Shown: positions 17,190 to 26,375 of the stretch, in pieces
Layout: the number at the start of each line of letters is the position of its first letter
Numbering within the stretch: the first letter of the stretch is position 1
Origin: Planctomycetota bacterium
GTDB taxonomy: Bacteria > Planctomycetota > Planctomycetia > Planctomycetales > Planctomycetaceae
NCBI GenBank assembly: GCA_014584345.1
Contig: JACTNB010000013.1
Location: 620,001-684,000, forward strand
Direction of reading: 5' to 3'
DNA: 64,000 nt
The notes under the pieces: model-generated
Seen by the model: only the letters and a program-made list of their open reading frames with translations
Database searches by the model: none
Told to the model about the DNA's origin: nothing
Translations under genes and position numbers: made by a program

Positions 17190-18545
17190 ATGATCACAGT
17201 CAAAAAAGGGTTGAATGTACCGATAGCTGGCGCACCAGAACAGGTGATTTACGAAGGTCCCGAAATCAATCGGGTAGCGCTGATGGGTGCCGATTACATC
17301 GGCTTGAAACCGACCATGCTGGTGCAGGAAGGGGATCGGGTGAAGCTGGGGCAACCCGTCTTTACCGATAAAAAGAATCCGGGGATCGACTTCACGGCCC
17401 CTGGTTGTGGCACGGTGGTGGAAGTCAATCGCGGGCAGAAGCGCGCCTTTCAGTCCCTGGTAATACAGTTGGAAGGGAACGAGGAGCAGTCGTTTCGCTC
17501 GTGGGGGGCTGCGGAACTGGCCACGCTTTCCGCCGCGGATGTTCGCGAGAATCTGGCTCGGTCAGGATTGTGGACCGCCTTTCGCACGCGGCCCTTTAAC
17601 AAAGTTCCGCAGATGGAGTCCCAGCCTCACTCCATCTTTGTGACCGCCATCGACACCAATCCCCTGGCAGCCGATCCCCTGGTGGTCATTCGCGAGCATG
17701 AAGACTCGTTCGTGCAGGGGTTGCAGGTGATTCGGCATCTCACCGCGGGCAAGGTCTATTTGTGTCAGGCTCCGGGCGTCAAGGTGCCAGGGGCATCGCT
17801 GGATTTCATTTTGGCCGAGGAGTTTTCCGGTCCCCATCCCGCGGGTCTGCCGGGAACACATATTCATTTTCTGGATCCGGTAAGTCTCCAGAAGACGGTC
17901 TGGTTCATCGGGTACCAGGATGTGATTGCGATTGGAAAATTATTTACAACGGGTCGGCTGTGGGTAGATCGCGTGGTGTCGCTGGCCGGTCCGGTGGTGA
18001 ACGAGCCGCGTTTGCTGCGTACCCGGCTGGGCGCGAGCACGAACGACCTGGTCGATCTGCAACTCTGTGAAGTTGATCGCCGCGTAATTTCCGGCTCGGT
18101 GTTGTCGGGGCGAACGGCCTCGGGGCCGTATGCCTATCTGGGGCGGTATCATGTTCAGGTTTCCGCGTTGGCCGAAGGTCGCCATCGCGAGTTCCTGGGC
18201 TGGCAAATGCCGGGCTTCGATAAGTTTTCGGTCAAGGACGTATTCGCGTCCTCGTTGTACAAGTTGATCAACCCCGGAAAGCGTTATCCGTTAACGACGG
18301 ACACTGGGGGGAGCAAGCGCGCGATGGTTCCAGTTGGATCGTATGAATCGGTCATGCCGCTCGATATTTTGCCTACATTTCTGCTGCGGGCGCTGATTAC
18401 CAAGGATACCGACCAGGCGCAGGCGCTGGGGTGTCTGGAGCTGGACGAAGAGGATGTGTCTCTGTGCACATTTGTGTGTCCAGGTAAGTATGAGTATGGC
18501 CCGATGTTGCGGGAAAGTCTGACGACGATCGAGAAAGAGGGCTGA
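17190..18545 (+). CDS. nqrA: Na+-translocating NADH:quinone reductase subunit A
   Basis: Soluble cytoplasmic subunit of Na+-NQR, the six-subunit complex that couples NADH oxidation by quinone to Na+ export. 451 residues, normal for NqrA. Recognisable parts are the N-terminal KKGLNVPIAGAP, the GADYIGLKPTMLVQEGDRVKLGQP lipoyl-like barrel, PGCGTVVEVNRGQKR, and the C-terminal FVCPGKYEYGPMLRESL. The ATG at 17190 is the first in frame after the promoter. It opens an eight-gene run in the order A-B-C-D-E-F-apbE-nqrM. Confidence 0.95.
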   Translation: MITVKKGLNVPIAGAPEQVIYEGPEINRVALMGADYIGLKPTMLVQEGDRVKLGQPVFTDKKNPGIDFTAPGCGTVVEVNRGQKRAFQSLVIQLEGNEEQSFRSWGAAELATLSAADVRENLARSGLWTAFRTRPFNKVPQMESQPHSIFVTAIDTNPLAADPLVVIREHEDSFVQGLQVIRHLTAGKVYLCQAPGVKVPGASLDFILAEEFSGPHPAGLPGTHIHFLDPVSLQKTVWFIGYQDVIAIGKLFTTGRLWVDRVVSLAGPVVNEPRLLRTRLGASTNDLVDLQLCEVDRRVISGSVLSGRTASGPYAYLGRYHVQVSALAEGRHREFLGWQMPGFDKFSVKDVFASSLYKLINPGKRYPLTTDTGGSKRAMVPVGSYESVMPLDILPTFLLRALITKDTDQAQALGCLELDEEDVSLCTFVCPGKYEYGPMLRESLTTIEKEG

Positions 18546-18654
18546 TTTCAGGGGCAGGCTGTCGTCCCTGGTGCACAGGGGGGCCGTTGCCTGGCAGACG
18601 AGGGCGGAACACTTTGCGTTGCTTCGAGTTGATGTTCACAGGAAATCTTAAGCC

Positions 18655-19914
18655 ATGAAACCATTGCGGCAATTTCTGGATAATCTGCATCCTCTGTTCA
18701 CGCGTGGCGGCAAGCTGGAAAAGCTCTATCCGCTGTATGAGGCGGGGGATACCTTTCTCTACACGCCAGGGGAGGTCACCGCGGGCCCTTCGCACGTTCG
18801 GGATGCATTGGACCTCAAGCGCATGATGATTACCGTGGTGGTCGCGCTGGTTCCCTGTATCTTTATGGCGATCTGGAATACCGGGTATCAGGCCAATCTA
18901 GTGCTCGAAGGCATGGGGGTGGAATCACCCGAAGGTTGGCGTGGTGCGCTGATGTCTGCCTTGGGGATTGTTGCCGATCCGAATAGCCAGTTGGCGAACC
19001 TGTTGCATGGTGCCCTGTACTTTATTCCGCTGTTTCTGGTGACGAACATCATCGGGGGTTCGTTCGAAGTCATTTTCAGTATTGTCCGCAAGCACGAAAT
19101 CAACGAAGGCTTCCTGGTCACCGGGATGCTCTACCCTCTCACGTTGCCTCCGACAATGCCCTGGTGGCAAGCCGCCTTGGGCATCATCTTTGCCGTGGTG
19201 CTCGCCAAGGAGGTATTTGGCGGGACGGGCAAGAACTTCGTGAATATCGCCTTGACGGCCCGAGCCTTCCTGTACTTTGCCTACCCCGCACAAATTTCCG
19301 GGGATAAGGTTTGGACGGCGGTAGATGGGTACACCGGCGCCACCGCGTTGGGGGCGATGGGGTCGTTGGCCTCCGCGGATGCGGGGATTGGTCTGAAGGC
19401 CGTGACAAACAGCGTAGCGGACGGAGGCTTGGGAATGACCTGGATGCAGGCGTTCCTGGGAGTCATTCCGGGTTCGATGGGCGAAACGTCCACGCTGGCC
19501 TGCTTGATTGGGGCGGTCGTGTTGATTGCCACCGGCATCGGCTCCTGGCGCATCATGGCCTCGGTGACGCTTGGCATGCTGGCGACGTCCAGTCTGCTGT
19601 TTCTGGTCACGAGTAAGACCAACGCGATGTTCGCGATGCCTCCTCACTGGCATCTGGTGGTGGGTGGTTTTGCCTTCGGGGTGGTCTTTATGGCGACCGA
19701 TCCGGTTTCCGCGGCGTTCACGAACGGGGGCAAATGGTTGTATGGGTTTTTGATAGGTTTCATGACGGTCTTGATTCGGGTGATCAATCCGGCATTTCCC
19801 GAGGGGATCATGCTGGCCATTCTGTTTGGCAACGTTTTTGCCCCGTTGATTGATTACTACTTCGTTCAAGCAAACATCAAGAGAAGGTTGGCACGATCCC
19901 ATGTTCCAGCGTGA
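18655..19914 (+). CDS. nqrB: Na+-translocating NADH:quinone reductase subunit B
   Basis: 419-residue integral membrane subunit that carries covalent FMN and riboflavin and forms part of the Na+ path. Many hydrophobic helices are seen. The flavinylation motif T227-G-A-T230 lies in VDGYTGATALG, placing the FMN-threonine at T230 (V. cholerae uses T236). N-terminal LRQFLDNLHPLF and KGGKLEKLYPLYE-type sequence are typical. AGGAAA precedes the ATG. A 109-bp gap separates it from nqrA, and its end overlaps nqrC by 14 bp. Confidence 0.95.
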   Translation: MKPLRQFLDNLHPLFTRGGKLEKLYPLYEAGDTFLYTPGEVTAGPSHVRDALDLKRMMITVVVALVPCIFMAIWNTGYQANLVLEGMGVESPEGWRGALMSALGIVADPNSQLANLLHGALYFIPLFLVTNIIGGSFEVIFSIVRKHEINEGFLVTGMLYPLTLPPTMPWWQAALGIIFAVVLAKEVFGGTGKNFVNIALTARAFLYFAYPAQISGDKVWTAVDGYTGATALGAMGSLASADAGIGLKAVTNSVADGGLGMTWMQAFLGVIPGSMGETSTLACLIGAVVLIATGIGSWRIMASVTLGMLATSSLLFLVTSKTNAMFAMPPHWHLVVGGFAFGVVFMATDPVSAAFTNGGKWLYGFLIGFMTVLIRVINPAFPEGIMLAILFGNVFAPLIDYYFVQANIKRRLARSHVPA

Positions 19915-20731
19915 TTCGGTAGGCGGCACATTCACCATTGCGGCGGTTTTGTGTGCGGTGTGTTCGGTCGTGGTCTCGGCGACCGCGGTTGGACTGCGCG
20001 ACATCAAGGACCGCAACGAGCAGCTCTCCTTCCAGCGGGAGGTGTTGACCGTTGCCGGTAAGTATGACGAATCCATCCACAAGCCCACGGATATTCCGGA
20101 ACTGTTCAAGGCAGTCAATTCCCTGCTGGTCGATCTCGGGACGGGCTTGCCCGCGACATCCGACAAGGTCAAGCTGGATACCTTCAATCTGAAGAAGGTT
20201 TCGAAGGACCCGGCAACCAGCGTGGAGATTCCCACGGACAAGAATCTGGCGGGCATCAATCGCCGCGAGGAAATCGCGCGCGTCTTTCTGATCAAGAAGG
20301 ACGACGGTTCCCTCGACCAAATTATTCTGCCCGTGCGTGGCAAGGGGCTGTGGTCCACGATGTATGGGCTGCTTTCCCTGGATAGCGATGCGAAGACAGT
20401 TCGCGGCCTCACCTTTTACGAAGATGGTGAAACGCCCGGGCTGGGGGGCGAAATCAACAATCCGAAGTGGAAGGCCACCTGGAGTAATCCCGAATGCCCG
20501 AAAGTGCTGTTTAACGAGCAGGGGAATGTGGATATCGCCTTTTTCAAGGGGGCTGTCAGTTGTGACGCGGATGATGCGGCACATCGCTTCGAAGCGCTGG
20601 CGGGGGCCACCATTACCACCCGGGGCGTGGAGAACATGATGAAGTACTGGCTCGGGGATCATGGGTATGGCCCGCTGCTGGATAAAGTGAAGCAGGGCGA
20701 GTTCACCAACTCGGTCACTGCTGCCCGTTAA
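19901..20731 (+). CDS. nqrC: Na+-translocating NADH:quinone reductase subunit C
   Basis: 276 residues. An N-terminal membrane helix (about 9-30) anchors a periplasmic flavin domain with covalently bound FMN. The flavinylation site is AGATITTRGVENMM, with the FMN-threonine predicted at T237. ETPGLGGEI, upstream of it, is also typical. I chose the ATG at 19901, which overlaps the last 14 bp of nqrB and has AGAAGG upstream, in place of the longer open frame from 19850. The FMN is added by ApbE, encoded four genes later. Confidence 0.94.
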   Translation: MFQRDSVGGTFTIAAVLCAVCSVVVSATAVGLRDIKDRNEQLSFQREVLTVAGKYDESIHKPTDIPELFKAVNSLLVDLGTGLPATSDKVKLDTFNLKKVSKDPATSVEIPTDKNLAGINRREEIARVFLIKKDDGSLDQIILPVRGKGLWSTMYGLLSLDSDAKTVRGLTFYEDGETPGLGGEINNPKWKATWSNPECPKVLFNEQGNVDIAFFKGAVSCDADDAAHRFEALAGATITTRGVENMMKYWLGDHGYGPLLDKVKQGEFTNSVTAAR

Positions 20732-20801
20732 TTCCTTCGCGGGAGCCGTTTGATGTTTCCTACCGTCGCGTGACGAAACTGTATTTCGAAGAGAGAATGA
20801 C

Positions 20802-21428
20802 ATGGCTCAATCCAAGACACGAGAGGTTTTGCTCTCGCCGATTTTTTCGAACAACCCCATTGCGCTGCAGGTGCTGGGGATCTGCTCGGCCCTGGCCGTC
20901 ACCAGTAAAATGGAAACGACGATCGTCATGTGCGTGGCGGTTACGCTGGTGACTGGTTTTTCGAGTGCCGCCGTCGCCGCGATTCGCAACCTCATTCCCG
21001 GTAGCATCCGCATTATCGTTCAGATGACGATTATTGCCTCGCTGGTGATCGTGGTGGATCAGATCCTCAAGGCGTTCCTGCCGGATATCGCCAAGACGAT
21101 GTCGGTCTTCGTAGGGCTGATTATCACCAACTGTATTGTCATGGGGCGAGCTGAAGGTTTCGCCATGAAGAATACCGCCTGGATGAGTTTCCTGGATGGG
21201 ATCGGCAACGGAGCCGGTTACAGCGTGTTGCTGATTATCGTAGGGATCCTGCGAGAGTCGATCGGGGCCGGAACTCTGTTTGGTTATACCCTACTCCCCC
21301 TGGCGTCGGATGGGGGCTGGTATGTGCCGAATGGGTTGATGATGCTTCCACCGAGTGCCTTCTTCCTGATCGGGCTATTCATCTGGATCCTGCGGACCCT
21401 GGATCCGCGTCAGATCGAACGCCATTGA
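20802..21428 (+). CDS. nqrD: Na+-translocating NADH:quinone reductase subunit D
   Basis: 208-residue membrane protein with about six helices; NqrD and NqrE form the homologous pair that holds an iron centre within the membrane. Family marks include FSNNPIALQVLGICSALAVT, RIIVQMTIIASLVIVVDQ, LIITNCIVMGRAEGFAM with the conserved cysteine, and the C-terminal PPSAFFLIGLFIW. The ATG lies in GAGAGAATGACATGG, with GAGAGA upstream. Confidence 0.95.
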   Translation: MAQSKTREVLLSPIFSNNPIALQVLGICSALAVTSKMETTIVMCVAVTLVTGFSSAAVAAIRNLIPGSIRIIVQMTIIASLVIVVDQILKAFLPDIAKTMSVFVGLIITNCIVMGRAEGFAMKNTAWMSFLDGIGNGAGYSVLLIIVGILRESIGAGTLFGYTLLPLASDGGWYVPNGLMMLPPSAFFLIGLFIWILRTLDPRQIERH

Positions 21429-21487
21429 TGTTGCCCCAACCTGGTATTTTTCCCCGGCTTACTACGAAATCATTTTGAGGCCTTTCC

Positions 21488-22108
21488 ATGGAACATTATA
21501 TCAGCCTGCTGTTGAAGGCAGTATTTGTTGAAAACCTCGCCCTGGCGTTCTTTCTGGGGATGTGTACGTTTCTGGCAGTATCCAAGAACGTGAAAACAGC
21601 GGTCGGGCTGGGGATTGCCGTCATCATCATCCAGGCGATCACCATCCCCGCGAACAATCTGCTGTTTCGCTATCTGTTGAAGGAAGACGCGTTATATAGT
21701 TGGACGGGCGTCTCTGCCTTTTCCGGGCTGAATCTCGAATTTCTCGGTTTGATCAGCTACATCGGCGTGATTGCCGCCATGGTCCAAATCCTGGAAATGG
21801 CGCTCGATCGTTTCTTCCCGCCGCTTTACAATGCGTTAGGGATCTTTTTGCCATTGATTACCGTCAACTGTGCGATTCTGGGAGGGTCTCTGTTCATGGT
21901 GGAACGAGACTATAATTTGGCGGATAGTGTTGTCTTCGGATTCGGTTCCGGTTGCGGCTGGGCGTTGGCGATTGCCGCCTTGGCGGGTGTTCGCGAAAAA
22001 ATGAAGTACAGCGACGTGCCCGATGGTTTGAAGGGACTGGGGATCACGTTCATCACCGTGGGGCTGATGTCACTGGCCTTTATGTCCTTCTCCGGAATCC
22101 AGTTATAA
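21488..22108 (+). CDS. nqrE: Na+-translocating NADH:quinone reductase subunit E
   Basis: 206-residue membrane protein, paralogue of NqrD. Marks: VFVENLALAFFLGMCTFLAVSK near the N-terminus with a conserved cysteine, AVIIIQAITIPANNL, and LPLITVNCAILGGSLFMVER with the second iron-ligand cysteine. A TTTTGAGG sequence upstream supplies the ribosome site. It ends 107 bp before nqrF. Confidence 0.95.
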   Translation: MEHYISLLLKAVFVENLALAFFLGMCTFLAVSKNVKTAVGLGIAVIIIQAITIPANNLLFRYLLKEDALYSWTGVSAFSGLNLEFLGLISYIGVIAAMVQILEMALDRFFPPLYNALGIFLPLITVNCAILGGSLFMVERDYNLADSVVFGFGSGCGWALAIAALAGVREKMKYSDVPDGLKGLGITFITVGLMSLAFMSFSGIQL

Positions 22109-22214
22109 TGGCTTGAAGCCGACAGATTCCTTCGCGTGGATTTAATTCAAGATTGATCAAGCCAGAACCGGATGGATCACCCTTGCGGTGTATCCCTGCT
22201 AGCGAGAAATAGTC

Positions 22215-23435
22215 ATGGAAATCGTTATCGGCGTTGTCATGTTCACGGTCATCGTGCTGTTGCTCGTGGGCGTTATCCTGGTCGCCAAGTCGAGACTGGT
22301 GCCTACAGGCGACGTGAAGATTATCGTGAACGAGCAACGGGAGTTGCATGTGCCGGCGGGGGGCAAATTACTCAATGCCCTGGCGGAAAACAAAATTTTC
22401 GTCTCTTCGGCCTGTGGTGGTGGGGGGACCTGTGCCCAGTGCAAGGTGCATATCCACTCGGGTGGGGGAGATGTGCTGGCAACGGAACGGAACCACATCA
22501 GCAAAAAGGAAGCCAAGGAGGGGCTGCGACTCTCCTGCCAGGTTCCCGTCAAGAGCGACATGCGGATCGAAGTTCCTCCCGAAGTGTTCGAAACGAAGAA
22601 ATGGCTGTGCACGGTCCGCTCGAACCGCAACGTCGCCACCTTCATCAAGGAACTCGTCCTCGAACTGCCCGAAGGGGAAGAAGTCGGTTTCAAGGCCGGG
22701 GGGTACATTCAGATCGAATGCCCGCCACACGAATTGACCTACGATCAATTCGACGTTCAACCCGAATTCCACGAGGATTGGGACAAGTTCAACCTGTGGA
22801 AGATCAAATCCACCGTCACCGAACCGGTCATTCGAGCCTACTCGATGGCCAACTATCCCGGTGAGCAGGGAATCATTATGTTGAATGTCCGTGTCGCGAC
22901 ACCACCGCCGCGGGCTCCCGAGGGAACTCCCCCTGGTAAAATGTCTTCCTACATTTTCAATCTGAAGCCCGGCGACAAGGTGACGATTTCCGGTCCATAC
23001 GGCGAATTTTTCATCAAGGATACTCAGGCCGAGATGATCTACATCGGCGGGGGGGCGGGGATGGCTCCCTTGCGATCGCACATTTTCGAATTGCTCAAGA
23101 CGCAAAAGTCGGATCGCAAGATTTCCTACTGGTACGGCGGTCGCAGCAAGCGGGAACTGTTTTACCTGGAAGAGTTCGAGGAACTGGAACGACAGTTTCC
23201 GAATTTCAAGCTGAATATTGCCCTGTCCGAACCGGGGCCGCAGGACAATTGGACGGGCCCGGTGGGGTTCATCCATAACGTGCTGCTCGAAACCTATCTG
23301 AAAAAACATCCCGCGCCGGAAGACTGCGAATACTACATCTGTGGCCCACCGATGATGCTTTCCGCGGTGCGGAAAATGCTCGACGATCTGGGCGTGGAAC
23401 CCGAAAACATTGCCTTCGACGACTTCGGTGGCTGA
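22215..23435 (+). CDS. nqrF: Na+-translocating NADH:quinone reductase subunit F
   Basis: 406 residues. It takes electrons from NADH. Order: an N-terminal membrane helix (about 3-23), a plant-type 2Fe-2S ferredoxin domain with C67, C73, C76 and C108 (V. cholerae C70, C76, C79, C111), an FAD-binding domain with RAYSMANYP, and an NADH domain with IGGGAGMAPLRSHI, YWYGGRSKRELFY and YYICGPPMM. The C-terminus FDDFGG is typical. All expected cofactor residues are present. Confidence 0.96.
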   Translation: MEIVIGVVMFTVIVLLLVGVILVAKSRLVPTGDVKIIVNEQRELHVPAGGKLLNALAENKIFVSSACGGGGTCAQCKVHIHSGGGDVLATERNHISKKEAKEGLRLSCQVPVKSDMRIEVPPEVFETKKWLCTVRSNRNVATFIKELVLELPEGEEVGFKAGGYIQIECPPHELTYDQFDVQPEFHEDWDKFNLWKIKSTVTEPVIRAYSMANYPGEQGIIMLNVRVATPPPRAPEGTPPGKMSSYIFNLKPGDKVTISGPYGEFFIKDTQAEMIYIGGGAGMAPLRSHIFELLKTQKSDRKISYWYGGRSKRELFYLEEFEELERQFPNFKLNIALSEPGPQDNWTGPVGFIHNVLLETYLKKHPAPEDCEYYICGPPMMLSAVRKMLDDLGVEPENIAFDDFGG

Positions 23436-23451
23436 ACCGGGACGAATCGGC

Positions 23452-24504
23452 ATGTCTGCTCGTCTGCGTACTATTTACTCGATCGCTCTCGTGGCCTTGT
23501 GCTGCGGGAGCGTTTTTGTATCCGGGTGCCAGTCTGCATCGAGTCCGGATCCTCTGGTGAAAATCAGTGGCAGCACAATGGGAACCTTTTACGAGGTAAC
23601 CGTTTCCGGTTTGTCGGCAGGTTCGACGGCTGAGGCGCTGCAGGAAGCAATTGAAGGCCGGCTTGCGGAAGTCAACCAGCAGATGTCGACATATCTACCG
23701 GAATCGGAAATCTCGCGATTCAACGATTCACGGTCCCTGGACTGGTTCCCGATCTCGCCTGGTTTTGCGCATGTGGTTCAAACCGCGCTGGAAATTGCGG
23801 AACTTTCCGAGGGGGCGTTCGACCCCACCGTGGGGCCTCTGGTGAACTTGTGGCATTTTGGCCCGGAACGCTCTGAGTTTACCGTTCCCTCGGAGGAGGA
23901 ACTGGCCCGTGTGCGGGCGTTCGTGGGATATCGCCTGCTCGAAGTCCGTCTCGATCCCCCCGCCCTGCGAAAGCAAGTTGCCGAGGTCAAACTGGACCTG
24001 TCCGCGATTGCCAAGGGGTACGGCGTGGATCAGGTAGCGGACATGCTTGAGGAGCAAGGGTATCGGAATGTCCTGGTGAATATCGGCGGCGAAATCGTCG
24101 CGCGCGGTACCCGTCCCGACGAGCGACCCTGGCGGCTGGCGATTGAAAAGCCCGTCGAGGGGAAACGGGAAATCCAGAGTGTCGTGCCTTTGAAGGATCG
24201 CGCCATGGCCACATCGGGAGACTATCGCAACTTTTACGAGTTGGAGGGAAAGCGTTTTTCGCATACGATTGATCCAGGGACCGGGAAACCGGTCACTCAC
24301 AGTTTGCATTCGGTCTCGGTACTGGCCGAGAACTGCATGCGTGCCGATGCCTGGGCGACGGCCTTGCTGGTTGTCGGGCCGGAACGAGCCTGGACGCTGG
24401 CGAGGGAACATCAACTGGAAGTGATGCTGATTTACAGCGATGCGGAGACGTTGCTCACGCGGCAATCCGCCGACTTCCCCATTCAACCCATGGGACTTGA
24501 ATAA
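23452..24504 (+). CDS. apbE: ApbE: FAD:protein FMN transferase
   Basis: 350-residue lipoprotein that attaches FMN to threonines in NqrB and NqrC. The N-terminal signal ends in a lipobox (FVSGC). Conserved parts are GSTMGTFYEVTV, MSTYLPESEISRFN, GAFDPTVGPLVNLWHFG, DLSAIAKGYGVDQVA, VNIGGEIVARG and the C-terminal H-x-IDPGTGKPV followed by ADAWATALLV, where a Mg2+ site lies. The ATG at 23452 is 16 bp after nqrF, and the stop codon shares its last base with the nqrM start (TAATG), so the three genes are coupled. Confidence 0.94.
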   Translation: MSARLRTIYSIALVALCCGSVFVSGCQSASSPDPLVKISGSTMGTFYEVTVSGLSAGSTAEALQEAIEGRLAEVNQQMSTYLPESEISRFNDSRSLDWFPISPGFAHVVQTALEIAELSEGAFDPTVGPLVNLWHFGPERSEFTVPSEEELARVRAFVGYRLLEVRLDPPALRKQVAEVKLDLSAIAKGYGVDQVADMLEEQGYRNVLVNIGGEIVARGTRPDERPWRLAIEKPVEGKREIQSVVPLKDRAMATSGDYRNFYELEGKRFSHTIDPGTGKPVTHSLHSVSVLAENCMRADAWATALLVVGPERAWTLAREHQLEVMLIYSDAETLLTRQSADFPIQPMGLE

Positions 24505-24701
24505 TGGCGACATTTATTGCGGCAATGGTAGTGTTCGCGGCTGCCGTTTTGGGGATGGCGATCGGCGTGATTACCTCCAATCGCTGCTTGAAGGGGACGT
24601 GTGGTGGCTTAAATAATCTGCCCGATAGCTCCGAAAAATCCTTGTGCGACGTCTGTGCTTCCCACACCGCGCCGATGCAATCCTCCGGCGAAAAGGCATG
24701 A
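24504..24701 (+). CDS. nqrM: NqrM: Na+-NQR maturation factor
   Basis: 65 residues, the usual size for NqrM (DUF539). One N-terminal helix (about 4-24) is followed by the family signature KGTCGGLNN. Cysteines at 28, 33, 48 and 51 are candidates for iron binding. NqrM is needed to place iron in the NqrD-NqrE pair. Its start overlaps the apbE stop. Having it last in the operon gives a complete set for assembly of the flavins and iron. Confidence 0.92.
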   Translation: MATFIAAMVVFAAAVLGMAIGVITSNRCLKGTCGGLNNLPDSSEKSLCDVCASHTAPMQSSGEKA

Positions 24702-24751
24702 CCGTCGCGGTTACCTGAAACGAAGCTGCTCTTGTTTCGACGAGGTGTGCC

Positions 24752-25987
24752 TTGGAGCGCTACGAGGTTGTGATTATCGGCGGCGGTATCGTCGGGCTGG
24801 CAACGGGCTATCAGCTATTAAAATCCTTTCCCCAGGTTTCGTTGCTGATCCTGGAAAAGGAAACGGAATTGGCCGCTCATCAAACCGGGCACAATTCCGG
24901 AGTGCTGCATTCGGGTATTTATTACCGTCCCGGATCGCAGCGTGCAATCAACTGCCGCGCCGGAAAAAAACTGATGGAGGAATTCTGTCGAGACGAACAG
25001 ATTCCCTTCGAGCTTTGTGGCAAGGTGATTGTGGCAACGCGTCCCGATGAACTGCCGGCCCTCGGGGAAATTTTTCAGCGTGGCCTGGCCAATGGCGTAG
25101 CCTGCCGTCGGATCTCCGCCGCGGAACTCCGCGAGTTGGAACCCCATTGCGCGGGGATCGAGGCGATCCACGTTCCCGAAGCGGGAATTGTCGATTACCG
25201 GATGGTCGCCCGGCGATTGGCGGAACACATTGTGCGCCTTGGCGGAGTGATTCAATGCGGTACCCGTCTGACGGGGGTCCGCACCGAAGCAGAAGGTTAC
25301 CTGCTGCAGACCACCCAGGGCGAACGCGGGGCGCGCGTGCTGGTAACGTGCGCGGGGCTGCAGGCCGACCGCGTGGCGGAGATGTGCGGCAAGCGGCCGG
25401 AATCTCGCATTGTGCCGTTTCGAGGCGAATACTTCGAACTGAAACCCCAGGCGGCGCATCTCTGCCGGAATCTGATTTATCCTGTTCCCGATCCCCGGTT
25501 CCCATTTCTGGGTGTGCACTTTACCCGCATGATTCAGGGAGGCGTGGAATGTGGGCCGAATGCGGTGCTGGCGCTGGCGCGGGAGGGATACCGTAAAACG
25601 GATTTCAATCCGTGCGACGTATGGGATGCCGTCTCCTTTGTCGGATTTCGCCGACTGAGCCTGAAGTATCTGGGAACGGGGCTGGAGGAGTTGTGGCGGT
25701 CCTGTTCCAAGGGAGCCTTCGTTGCGGCCTTGCAACGCCTGATGCCAGAAATAACATGCAACGATCTCGTTCCCGCGCCTGCGGGGGTACGGGCCCAGGC
25801 GGTGACCCCGCAAGGAACTCTCGTGGACGATTTTCTGATCGAATCGTCCAGGCGAATGGTTCACGTATTGAATGCCCCGTCCCCAGCGGCCACGGCTTCC
25901 TTGCAGATCGGAAAAACAATTGTGGAACGTATCGTCCCTTTGCTCGCCGAAAACGGACTGTTGCGAGCCGAAACATCTGGGTTATAA
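24752..25987 (+). CDS. lhgO: LhgO-type L-2-hydroxyglutarate oxidase/dehydrogenase
   Basis: 411-residue FAD-dependent oxidoreductase of the DAO superfamily; the known enzyme oxidises L-2-hydroxyglutarate to 2-oxoglutarate and passes electrons to the quinone pool. The N-terminal dinucleotide-binding motif GGGIVGLATGYQLL starts near residue 9. AAHQTGHNSGVLHSGIYY, VTCAGLQADRVA and RGEYFELKP are typical. The start is TTG at 24752 with GAGG upstream. It follows nqrM by 50 bp on the same strand, so it may read through from the nqr operon. The substrate is from family similarity only. Confidence 0.87.
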   Translation: MERYEVVIIGGGIVGLATGYQLLKSFPQVSLLILEKETELAAHQTGHNSGVLHSGIYYRPGSQRAINCRAGKKLMEEFCRDEQIPFELCGKVIVATRPDELPALGEIFQRGLANGVACRRISAAELRELEPHCAGIEAIHVPEAGIVDYRMVARRLAEHIVRLGGVIQCGTRLTGVRTEAEGYLLQTTQGERGARVLVTCAGLQADRVAEMCGKRPESRIVPFRGEYFELKPQAAHLCRNLIYPVPDPRFPFLGVHFTRMIQGGVECGPNAVLALAREGYRKTDFNPCDVWDAVSFVGFRRLSLKYLGTGLEELWRSCSKGAFVAALQRLMPEITCNDLVPAPAGVRAQAVTPQGTLVDDFLIESSRRMVHVLNAPSPAATASLQIGKTIVERIVPLLAENGLLRAETSGL

Positions 25988-26031
25988 TGAATCCCTTTCC
26001 AGTGGATTTCACCAACTAGACCGGATCTGCA

Positions 26032-26343
26032 GTGCAGGATCGCTTTCAATCCGAGCAATGTGCCGAGAAACTCAAGGCCTTGAGTGAACCGCTTCGGCTG
26101 CGCATTATCGATGTGCTAAGGGAAGGGCCGCGCACTGTCGGCGAGCTGTCGCAATTACTGGATCAGGAAATGGTGAACGTCTCCCACCACCTCGGCGTGC
26201 TTTACCAGGCTGGTTTGCTGAAGCGGGAAAAGCAGGGACGTTTTGTTCAGTATCGGCTCGATGCAAACCTGTGCGACCTCAAAACCGATACTCCGCATCT
26301 CGATTTGGGATGTTGCCGACTGGAAATCCCCAAGAATCTGTGA
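26032..26343 (+). CDS. ArsR-family winged-helix regulator
   Basis: 103 residues, GTG start at 26032. It has a winged-helix DNA-binding domain: KALSEPLRLRIIDVLREGPRTVGELSQLL, then NVSHHLGVLYQAGLLKREKQGRFVQYRL (recognition helix and wing). The classical ELCVCDL metal site of ArsR/SmtB is absent; the only cysteines are C82 and an adjacent pair near residues 95-96 (LGCCRLEI), so a C-terminal metal or thiol sensor is possible. TTATAAT (25982-25988) overlaps the end of lhgO and may be its -10 box. Its target is unknown. Confidence 0.8.
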   Translation: MQDRFQSEQCAEKLKALSEPLRLRIIDVLREGPRTVGELSQLLDQEMVNVSHHLGVLYQAGLLKREKQGRFVQYRLDANLCDLKTDTPHLDLGCCRLEIPKNL

Positions 26344-26375
26344 GATCGCTTCGCCTGCCAACTACTGCGAGTCAG

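Noticed and set aside
18925..20412. 495-residue antisense frame over nqrB and nqrC
   Set aside because: Overlaps two certain genes and shows no protein features.
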